Shown in pieces: positions 11,201 to 23,200 of a DNA stretch of 64,000 nucleotides. Each line of letters starts with the position of its first letter. Positions within the stretch are counted from its first letter, which is position 1. The notes beneath the pieces are model-generated. The model worked only from the letters and a program-made list of their open reading frames with translations, was not told the origin of the DNA and made no database searches. Source of the DNA: Liolophura sinensis (lineage: Eukaryota > Mollusca > Polyplacophora > Chitonida > Chitonidae). The position numbers were made by a program, and so were the translations under genes. The stretch lies in assembly GCF_032854445.1 (NCBI RefSeq), contig NC_088295.1:4344501-4408500 (forward strand), given 5' to 3'.

Positions 11201-14200
11201 ATATGTGTTGTTGTCATGTGCGTATGTGTTGTTGTCATGTGCGTATATGTTGTTGTCTTGTGTGTGTGTGTTGTTGTCATGTGGGTATGTGTTATTGTGA
11301 TGGGGGTATGTCTTGTTGTCCTGTGTGTATGTGTTATTGTGATGTGTTTATGTGTTATTGTCATGTGTGTGTGTGTTATTGTCACGTGTGTAGGTGTTAT
11401 TGTCACGTGGGTATGTGTTATTGTCATGTGCGTATGTGTTATTGTCATGTGCGTATGTGTTGTTGTCTTGTGTGTATGTGTTATTGTCATGTGGGTATGT
11501 GTTATTCTCATGTGTGTATGTGTAATTGTTCTGTGTGTATGTGTTATTGTCATGTGGATATGTGTTATTGTCATGTGTGTGTGTGTTATTGTCATGTGTG
11601 TATTTGTTGTTGTCGTGTGTAAGTGTTGTTGTCATGTGGATATGTGTTATTGTGATGTGGGTATGTCTTGTTGTCATGTGCGTATGTCTTGTTGTCTTGT
11701 GTGTATGTGTTATTGTCACGTGGGTATGTGTTATTGTCATGTGCGTATGTGTTGTTGTCTTGTGTGTATGTGTTATTGTCATGTGGGTATGTGTTATTCT
11801 CATGTGTGTATGTGTAATTGTTCTGTGTGTATGTGTTATTGTCATGTGGATATGTGTTATTGTCATGTGTGTGTGTGTTATTGTCACGTGTGTAGGTGTT
11901 ATTGTCATGTGTGTATTTGTTATTGTCGTGTGTAAGTGTTGTTGTCATGTGCGCATGTTTTGTTGTCTTGTGTGTGTGTGTTGTTGTCATGTGGGTATGT
12001 GTTATTCTCATGTGTGTATGTGTAATTGTTCTGTGTGTGTGTGTTATTGTCACGTGTGTGTGTGTTATTGTCATGTGTGTGTGTGTTATTGTCACGTGTG
12101 TAGGTGTTATTGTCATGTGTGTATTTGTTGTTGTCTTGTGTGTATGTGTTATTGTCACGTGTGTGTGTGTTATTGTCATGTGTGTGTGTGTTATTGTCAC
12201 GTGTGTAGGTGTTATTGTCATGTGTGTATTTGTTGTTGTCGTGTGTAGGTGTTATTGTCATGTGTGTATTTGTTCTTGTCGTGTGTAAGTGTTGTTGTCA
12301 TGTGCGCATGTTTTGTTGTCTTGTGTGTATGTGTTATTGTCATGTGGATATGTGTTATTGTCATGTGTGTGTGTGTTATTGTCACGTGTGTAGGTGTTAT
12401 TGTCATGTGTGTATTTGTTATTGTCGTGTGTAAGTGTTGTTGTCATGTGCGCATGTTTTGTTGTCTTGTGTGTGTGTGTTGTTGTCATGTGGGTATGTGT
12501 TATTCTCATGTGTGTATGTGTAATTGTTCTGTGTGTGTGTGTTATTGTCACGTGTGTGTGTGTTATTGTCATGTGTGTGTGTGTTATTGTCACGTGTGTA
12601 GGTGTTATTGTCATGTGTGTATTTGTTGTTGTCTTGTGTGTATGTGTTATTGTCACGTGTGTGTGTGTTATTGTCATGTGTGTGTGTGTTATTGTCACGT
12701 GTGTAGGTGTTATTGTCATGTGTGTATTTGTTGTTGTCGTGTGTAGGTGTTATTGTCATGTGTGTATTTGTTCTTGTCGTGTGTAAGTGTTGTTGTCATG
12801 TGCGCATGTTTTGTTGTCTTGTGTGTATGTGTTATTGTCATGTGGATATGTGTTATTGTCATGTGTGTGTGTGTTATTGTCACGTGTGTAGGTGTTATTG
12901 TCATGTGTGTATTTGTTGTTGTCGTGTGTAAGTGTTGTTGTCATGTGCGCATGTTTTGTTGTCTTGTGTGGATGTGTTAATGTAGTGTAGGCTATTCTTG
13001 AACACCTCGTGAACACACCAGTCAGATTAAAAAAAATACACCAGCCATTTTGGGTTTCTTGTTGAAAACACGGGTAACTGCAGCTCGGCCTACACATCCG
13101 TCCACCGGAAGTAGGTTAGAGTGAAAGGTCTGCGGCCTGGTGATGCCCCATTTTGATCTGATCATATGTGTTATGGGTTATCATTTCTTTTAGTTCTTTT
13201 GTCATGATTTATTTATTTATTTGATTGGTGTTTTACGCCGTACTCAAGAATATTTCACGTATACGACTGCGGCCAACATTATGGTGGGAGGAAACCGGAC
13301 AGAGCCCAGGGGAAACCCATGACCATCCGCAGGTTGCTGACAGACCTTCCCACTATTACGACTGGAGAGGAAGCCAGCATGAGCTGGACTTGAACTCACA
13401 GCGACCGCATTGGTGAGAGACTGCTGGGTCATTACGCTGTGCTAGCACGCTAACCAACTGAGCCTTTTGACAAGAGGCTGACACGATCCGTGCAGTGATA
13501 TGAAGACATGATGTTATTTAGACGTTTAAATAAGTTTATTTACTAATAAAAGTAAGAGGAGGAGTTACATTTATCATGCAATGTTGTGTTTGCTCAGGTG
13601 GACAAAGATGAGAGTTCCGCACAATTGATCTCCCTGCTCGTCCCCCCTGAGGATCCACATACACAACAAGCTCACAGGTATTTCTGGCACGATCCCCTTA
13701 ACCCATATCCGCCCAAGTACGGCGTACGCCGTACGTGTTTTGAAAGCTGAATATGCTCAGATACGGGGTATTCCGTATCATCATTTAGGTCACGCTTTTC
13801 TTGGCTGGGGAATCCCCGTAGCATTGATGTGACGTCAGATCTGCTTCAGTGGGCTTCCGTTGTAGTTGCAGTCTTGTGTTTTGCGATTTTGAAGAAATTT
13901 ACATCGATTGTTCAGTAAAATTAGTGGACAGTGCAGGCAGGGCGTGGCAGGTTTTGTTTACACACGTGTTTACCCTGTGCGGACTGAGCATCTCGCGCTG
14001 TTGGAGGTGATTTTTGTGAGTAAAAATGGCAGAAGACACGGATTCTTCGGATGATAACATTCCTCTCGGCATTGTTCGTGGCATTCAAAGGAAAAACGAG
14101 AGACTTGCCCAAGCTATCAACAGTGGAGGAGATATATCGCAGCTCTTTAGTGATGATTCTGAAAGTGAAATTGAGTTTGATTCTGATGTGTCAGACGTCT

Positions 14201-17200
14201 ATGTGCCGCATAGTTTTGGTGACAACGGAGATGTCAACACCAGTAGGCCTAGGCCTAGATCAACTACTAGCAATGGTAATGTTGCTGATGGTAGTGATAA
14301 TGACAGTGACACTGACTTTGGCGATGTAGATCTACATGATAATTCAGTCAGAGTTCGTTCTCTTGGCATACCGGAACAGCCGATAAACTAATCAAAGAAT
14401 AATATAATTGATCACTCAATACATCAATCCATGAGTGTGAATGAAATCCTGGGTTCAAAAGTTACTTTATTTGATATGATCTGTGGCCCCATCTGCATAG
14501 AATAACATCTTGGTATTTTCAAATGTGTCCAATTACATGTCATACCATGTTTGCAAAAATTGATTTGAGCCATGATATTTGATGAGAATATCCCCAAAAT
14601 AAATCAATTTACCTGGACAGAGTGATTGATAGTCTGTAATTTTATTTTATTGTGTTTATGGACATGTTACATGGTTACTGTACATTGAAATGGAGCTGTA
14701 ACACTTCTGGATATTCTAACTTGTGTAGTGACGTTATATTTCAAAACAACACACCTGTAATTAATTCTCACCTGTTACCTTATACTGTGGCTAAGTAAGT
14801 TGTGATGTCTGTCTCTGTGTACTACACCAATACCTCTACAATATCCAGGAAAGAAATCATTTTATAGCTTTATTTCTGATTTTATGGGTGCAGATAAACC
14901 TACAACTCCACTGTTGTGATAAATTTACCCCCACTATTCTTAGTTTTCACAGGTACGGTAACCATGGCAACAGCAAAAATGTTATGTAATAAATCATTCC
15001 ATGTTGTAGGACAGTTATTAGGCTTTCTAACAGTATATAACTTGACATAGTTCCTTTCAAACCAAATGTGTAGAATCTACATTTTCTGTTCACTGTGCAG
15101 AAAACAATAGTTATTTTTCTATAGGACTGGGCAGATTCAGCTTTATTTACTAAAAATGGCTTGGGCGGATATGGGTTAAGGTATTATTATTACAGTCATT
15201 TATTCCACTTAGTTGTTTGATTGCCACTATTTTACAGTGCATTGAAAACTATTTCACTCAAATGATGATTGCATTCTGGTTAATGGGTTGGAGGATATCA
15301 GGTTTATACAATATGGCAGCCAGGTTTATGGGTTGGAGGATACCAGGCTTATACAATATGCCAGTCAGGTTAATAGGTTGGAGGATATCAGGTTTATACA
15401 ATATGGCAGTCAAGTTAGTAGGTTCGAGGATATCAGGTTTATACAATATGGAAGCCAGGCAGATACCAGGCTTATAGAATTTGGTGGTCAGGTTTATAGG
15501 TTGGAGGATACCAGGCCTATACAATATGGCAGTCAGGTTTATGGGTTGGAGGATATCAGGTTTATACAATATGGCAGCCAGGTTTATGGGTTGGAGGATA
15601 CCAGGCTTATACAATATGGCAGCCAGATTTATGGGTTGGAGGATACCAGGCTTATACAATATGGCAGTCAGGTTTATGGGTTGGAGGATATCAGGTTTAT
15701 ACAATATGGCAGCCAGGTTTATGGGTTGGAGGATACCAGGCTTATACAATATGGCAGCCAGATTTATGGGTTGGAGGATACCAGGCTTATACAATATGGC
15801 AGTCAGGTTTATGGGTTGGAGGGTACCAGGCTTATACAATATGGCAGTCAGGTTTATGGGTTGGAGGATACCAGGCTTATACAATATGGCAGTCAGGTTT
15901 ATGGGTTGGAGGATACCAGGCTTATACAATTTGGTGGTCAGGTTAATGGATTGGAGGATATCAGGTATACAATATGGCAGTCAGGTTTATGGTTGGAGGA
16001 TATCAGGGTTATACAATATGGCAGTCAGGTTTATGGGTTGGAGGATACCAGGCTTATACAATATGGCAGCCAGGTTAATGGATTGGAGGATATCAGGTAT
16101 ACAATATGGCAGTCAGGTTTATGGGTTGGAGGATACTAGGCTTATACAATATGGCAGTCAGGTTTATGGTTTGGAGGATACCAGGCTTATACAATATGGC
16201 AGCCAGGTTTATGGGTTGGAGGATACCAGGTTTATACAATATGGCAGTCAGGTTAATGGGTTGGAGGATACCAGGTTTATACAATATGGCAGTCAGGTTA
16301 ATGGGTTGGAGGATACCAGGCTTATACAATATGGCAGTCAGGCTTATGGGTTGGAGGATACCAGGCTTATACAACAATATGGCAGTCAGGTTAATGGATT
16401 GGAGGATACCAGGCTTATACAATTTGGTGGTCAGGTTTATAGGTTGGAGGATACCAAGCTTATACAATATGGCAGTCAGGTTTATGGGTTGGAGGATACC
16501 AGGTTTATACAATATGGCAGTCAGGTTAATGGGTTGGAGGATACCAGCTTATACAATATGGCAGCCAGGTTTATGGGTTGGAGGATACCAGGCTTATACA
16601 ATATGGCAGTCAGGTTTATGGATTGGAGGATACCAGGCTTATACAATTTGGTGGTCAGGTTTATAGGTTGGAGGATACCAGGCTTATACAATATGGCAGT
16701 CAGGTTTATGGGTTGGAGGATACCAGGTTTATACAATATGGCAGTCAGGTTAATGGATTGGAGGATACCAGGCTTATAGAGTATGGCAGCCAGGTTTATG
16801 GGTTGGAGGATACCAGGCTTAAACAATATGGCAGTCAGGCTTATGGGTTGGAGGATACCAGGTTTATACAACAATATGGCAGTCAGGTTAATGGATTGGA
16901 GGATATCAGGTATACAATATGGCAGTCAGGTTTATGGGTTGGAGGATATCAGGGTTATACAATATGGCAGTCAGGTTTATGGGTTGGAGGATACCAGGCT
17001 TATACAATATGGCAGTCAGGTTTATGGGTTGGAGGATACCAGGCTTATACAGTATGGCAGCCAGGTTAATAGGTTGGAGGATACCAGGCTTATACAATTT
17101 GGTGGTCAGGTTTATAGGTTGGAGGATACCAAGCTTATACAATATGGCAGTCAGGTTTATGGGTTGGAGGATACCAGGCTTAATACAATATGGCAGTCAG

Positions 17201-20200
17201 GTTTATGGGTTGGAGGATACCAGGCTTATACAATTTGGTGGTCAGGTTAATGGATTGGAGGATATCAGGTATACAATATGGCAGTCAGGTTTATGGGTTG
17301 GAGGATATCAGGGTTATACAATATGGCAGTCAGGTTTATGGGTTGGAGGATACCAGGCTTATACAATATGGCAGCCAGGTTAATGGATTGGAGGATATCA
17401 GGTATACAATATGGCAGTCAGGTTTATGGGTTGGAGGATACTAGGCTTATACAATATGGCAGTCAGGTTTATGGTTTGGAGGATACCAGGCTTATACAAT
17501 ATGGCAGCCAGGTTTATGGGTTGGAGGATACCAGGTTTATACAATATGGCAGTCAGGTTAATGGGTTGGAGGATACCAGGTTTATACAATATGGCAGTCA
17601 GGTTAATGGGTTGGAGGATACCAGGCTTATACAATATGGCAGTCAGGCTTATGGGTTGGAGGATACCAGGCTTATACAACAATATGGCAGTCAGGTTAAT
17701 GGATTGGAGGATACCAGGCTTATACAATTTGGTGGTCAGGTTTATAGGTTGGAGGATACCAAGCTTATACAATATGGCAGTCAGGTTTATGGGTTGGAGG
17801 ATACCAGGTTTATACAATATGGCAGTCAGGTTAATGGGTTGGAGGATACCAGGCTTATACAATATGGCAGCCAGGTTTATGGGTTGGAGGATACCAGGCT
17901 TATACAATATGGCAGTCAGGTTTATGGATTGGAGGATACCAGGCTTATACAATTTGGTGGTCAGGTTTATAGGTTGGAGGATACCAGGCTTATACAATAT
18001 GGCAGTCAGGTTTATGGGTTGGAGGATACCAGGTTTATACAATATGGCAGTCAGGTTAATGGATTGGAGGATACCAGGCTTATACAGTATGGCAGCCAGG
18101 TTTATGGGTTGGAGGATACCAGGCTTAAACAATATGGCAGTCAGGCTTATGGGTTGGAGGATACCAGGTTTATACAACAATATGGCAGTCAGGTTAATGG
18201 ATTGGAGGATATCAGGTATACAATATGGCAGTCAGGTTTATGGGTTGGAGGATATCAGGGTTATACAATATGGCAGTCAGGTTTATGGGTTGGAGGATAC
18301 CAGGCTTATACAATATGGCAGTCAGGTTTATGGGTTGGAGGATACCAGGCTTATACAGTATGGCAGCCAGGTTAATAGGTTGGAGGATACCAGGCTTATA
18401 CAATATGGCAGTCAGGTTTATGGGTTGGAGGATACCAGGTTTATACAATATGGCAGCCAGGTTTATGGGTTGGAGGATACCAGGCTTATACAATATGGCA
18501 GCCAGGTTTATGGGTTGGAGGATACCAAGCTTATACAATATGCCGGTCAGGTTAATAGGTTGGAGGATATCAGGCTTATACAATATGGCAGTCAGGTTTA
18601 TGGGTTGGAGGATACCAGGCGTATACAATATGGCAGCCAGGTTTATGGGTTGGAGGATACCAGGCTTATACAATATGGCAGCCAGGTTAATGGGTTGGAG
18701 GATACCAGGCTTATACAATATGGCAGTCAGGTTAATGGGTTGGAGGATACCAGGCTTATACAATATGCCAGTCAGGTTTATGGGTTGGAGGATACCAGGC
18801 TTATACAATATGGCAGTCAGGTTTATGGGTTTCAGGATACCAGGCTTATACAATATGGCAGTCAGATTTATGGGTTGGAGGATACCAGGCTTATACAATA
18901 TGGCAGCCAGGTTCATGGGTTGGAGGATACCAGGCTTATACAATATGGCAGTCAGGCTTATGGGTTGGAGGATATCAGGTTTATGCAATATGGCAGTCAG
19001 GTTTATGGGTTGGAGGATACCAGGTTTATACAATATGGCAGTCAGGTTAATAGGTTGGAGGACATCAGGTTTATGCAATATGGCAGTCAGGTTAATAGGC
19101 TGGAGGATACCAGGCTTACACAGTATGGCAGTCAGGTTTATGGGTTGGAGGATACCAGGCTTATAAGATATGGCAGTCAAGTTTATAGGTGGAGGATACC
19201 AGGTTTTATACAATATGGCAGTCAGGTTAATGGGTTGGAGGATACCAGGTTTATACAATATGGCAGTCAGGTTAATGGGTTGGAGGATACCAGGCTTATA
19301 CAATATGGCAGTCAGGCTTATGGGTTGGAGGATACCAGGCTTATACAACAATATGGCAGTCAGGTTAATGGATTGGAGGATACCAGGCTTATACAATTTG
19401 GTGGTCAGGTTTATAGGTTGGAGGATACCAAGCTTATACAATATGGCAGTCAGGTTTATGGGTTGGAGGATACCAGGTTTATACAATATGGCAGTCAGGT
19501 TTATGGGTTGGAGGATACCAGGCTTATACAATATGGCAGCCAGGTTAATGGGTTGGAGGATACCAGGCTTATACAATAGGCAGTCAGGTTAATGGGTTGG
19601 AGGATACCAGGCTTATACAATATGCCAGTCAGGTTTATGGGTTGGAGGATACCAGGCTTATACAATATGGCAGTCAGGTTTATGGTTGGAGGATACCAGG
19701 CTTATACAATATGGCAGTCAGATTTATGGGTTGGAGGATACCAGGCTTATACAATATGGCAGCCAGGTTCATGGGTTGGAGGATACCAGGCTTATACAAT
19801 ATGGCAGTCAGGCTTATGGGTTGGAGGATATCAGGTTTATGCAATATGGCAGTCAGGTTTATGGGTTGGAGGATACCAGGTTTATACAATATGGCAGTCA
19901 GGTTAATAGGTTGGAGGACATCAGGTTTATGCAATATGGCAGTCAGGTTAATAGGCTGGAGGATACCAGGCTTACACAGTATGGCAGTCAGGTTTATGGG
20001 TTGGAGGATACCAGGCTTATAAGATATGGCAGTCAAGTTTATAGGTGGAGGATACCAGGTTTATACAATATGGCAGTCAAGTTTCACCTTGTTGATCACT
20101 TGTAGCCGTCATGGACTGTTACAGGAATATGTCAGGCCTGTCACTTGCTGCGGGTGACCATAGGGGTGAGGTGAACTCTGGTGATGAGGTACGGGGGAGC

Positions 20201-23200
20201 AAGCTACAGGTTACCACACAGCCAGACTTTAAAGAAGAGGAGCTTGACAGGTAGAGTTAATTATGTCTCCCCAACTTACATTGTTGGGTGGGAAAACATA
20301 GGCCAGTTGTGTTTGTGCTGTCCATCGTCTGGTGTTTGGTGCCTGAGAGATGTCTGAAAGATACTTTCAAAACTGTTTGAAAGAACTTGACAAAATTTTG
20401 GATTCAAACATAATTTTGGTGCTTGACTGTGTGTCTGTTTGTCTGTTTGTCTTGATATTACTTGTCTATCTCTGAACCTGCTTGATGGAATTTAATGAAA
20501 TTGGATTTCTTTCTTATGAGGACCTTTGATTAGACTTCTGAACATGGCTGTCCATCTTTTTGGCATTTGACAATTTTTTTAGCCATTTAATGGAATTGCC
20601 ACAGTACTGTACATTGTGAAGCTTTTCAATGGAAATGGACATATTTGTCATTCCTGCTAGCTTCAGACTACTAGCTCCTCCTCTTCTTCGACCCTGTTTC
20701 CACACAGGACTAACTTTTTCTGTTGTTTTTCTAGTTAATTTTAATTAATTTTTACTTATGAGTATGTTTAATAACTTAAATAACATAAATCAATTTAGTG
20801 TAGAAGACATATACATGTGGGTTTATTCAATCAGTCTAAACTGGTATTATATTATTTTAAGTGATGATGACTTTCAACCCTATGACTTATCAGATGACAT
20901 CAAGGTTACAGAGGTCATGACCCCTCACTACATCCGGGACTGCATGGAAGGTGAGCATGTCAGTAGATATGGTAGGGGTGTTAGAAACTGAAAGTGAAAT
21001 ACACTGCACGTACTGGGTCAAAGAATGACCAACACCAGGTCTACACCACCTATACATAGTTTTTGTAGTGATATCATATCTGCTGTGAGCCAATCGTCAG
21101 CACACTCTTTTATCACATGACTAGAGTACTGGAGATGAAAGCTAAGCGAGTTTAACCCAGGAGAGATAGGCAGTGAAGACGATTTTAGCGTATAAGATGA
21201 AAATGAAGTTTTAGTTAAGATATTCTTTCTGGAAAAGTAATCAGAATGTGTCTTGTCTTCAGGTATGACCTGTAGGACTTAATAAGCATTTTGCCCATTT
21301 AGCTTCTTGTTATTTTTCATCTCCTGCCCCTTAGCGAGGAACCCAGATGCTCAAAACTATGAATGTTGCACATGTTGAGAGTGTTGATAATCCTCAGACA
21401 AGTACAGTGTGTGTCCTAACCTGGTGGTGATGGTAATCAGACCTGATAACGCCTGTTCTTGACGGGCCATTCATAGATCTGTCCCAAGGTGTGGCATTTG
21501 AAAGACTCCATCTGTACAGATGGAGTCTTGACTTTGTGGTCTGCATAAGGAGAAAGGTGCAGACTGGTCTCAGCATTCTGTGTCTGAGTGAGCTGTCATG
21601 TACATGGTGAAGTGGTGAGCTGTCATGTATATGGTGAACTGGTGAGCTGTTATGCATATGGTGAGCTGTCATGTATATGGTGAGCTGTCATGTACATGTG
21701 TATATGGTGAACTGGTGAGCTGTCATGTATATGGTGACCTGGTGAGCTGTCATGTATATGGTGACCTGGTGAGCTGTCATGTATATGGTGACCTGGTGAG
21801 CTGTCATGCATATGGTGAGCTGTCATGTATATGGTGAGCTGTCATGTACATGTGTATATGGTGAAGTGGTGAGCTGTCATGTATATGGTGAACTGGTGAG
21901 CTGTCATGTATATGGTGACCTGGTGAGCTGTCATGTATATTTTGACCTGGTGAGCTGTCATGTATATTTTGACCTGGTGAGCTGTCATGTATATGGTGAC
22001 CTGGTGAGCTGTCATGTATATGGTGACCTGGTGAGCTGTCATGCATATGGTGAACGTGTCAGATTTCTTGTGTCAGTGGTGAAAATATACTGTTAATGGT
22101 GCTGTTAATGGAGGATAAATGTGACACCAGTAGTGTTTGTGTATCAGTGTAATTACCACATGTTGTTATTTTGTTATATTTTTCACACTGCCTTGTGGAA
22201 GCTGAGGTATTCTGTACATCTGTATTATATTTCCACACAGACTTGTTCTTCAGTTGCATGTTCTTGTTTTTATTTTGAACAATGCAACCATGTTATTACC
22301 TGAGCTGAACATGTTATACAGTTCTGAAGTACAATTAAACTGTACAATTCTTTCTGTGTATGTAAGCCTGTTTATTGTGTTAACAATATATTCCTGACAA
22401 TGTCGAAATAGTGCATCCGAAAATAGAGTTGCAAAAGAAAGAAAAAATAACTTCAGTTCTTTGCGAAAATGTTTTGTTCATGTACGTCAACCATCTACAG
22501 TAGCCCAGGCGGTAAATGTGTGTTCATATGGCAGGTCTAATAAAGCCGGAGAGCCCTGATCAGACAGAGGCATGCTTGAGAGCAGCGGGGCAGCTGATCA
22601 GAACCAACCCTGATGGGCTGACTGAGGTACAGTATACCCTCCTACACAGGGGCAATTCTCACGGAGCCAGGGATCTTCCACAGCTATGTCTGCATTATTA
22701 CTGGTTCATGTCAACCAAGCAGCAAAGTGATAAAACTAAGTTTATTTATTATATGATGAGAGTTTTACGGCGTACTCCAGAAAATTTCACTTATATGACG
22801 ACAGCCATGGTGGGAGGAAACCAGTTGGAGGGGAAACCCACGACCAGTAGAATGAAATTAGCATAACTCTGTTAACACAAGCTAGATTGATGTGAAAAAA
22901 AAAGTCATCTGTAGAATCAGTAATCATAGGTTTATAATTCCAGATAGCAGTGAAATAGGTATAGATATCGATGGAGCTCAATCCAAGGTGTTTCCTTGCT
23001 ACTTACAGATATCAGTAGAATTCATGAAGATTCTTCTTCACCTGTCAGATGAGGAGTCCATACCAGAGTTCTCTGCCCTTAGGTTCCAGGCGATGGTGGC
23101 TCTTACCACATGTTGCCCTGCTCAGGTGAGAGTGATGAGGCAGAAACTAAAACAGCCCTTATGATGATTGATTACCTGTGTGAGAATTGTATAGATTTAG

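Noticed and set aside
13380-13467. tRNA gene
   Set aside because: A- and B-box-like motifs are present but no cloverleaf can be formed. This is the head of a SINE, as is the similar head at 56020-56085.
14026-14391. Acidic 121-codon ORF as an independent host gene
   Set aside because: It lies inside a piggyBac element with clear ends and has the acidic composition of a transposase N-terminus.
17411-19579. 722-codon plus ORF and 454-codon minus ORF
   Set aside because: Both are readings of the 45-bp array; the period is a multiple of three and the unit lacks stops.
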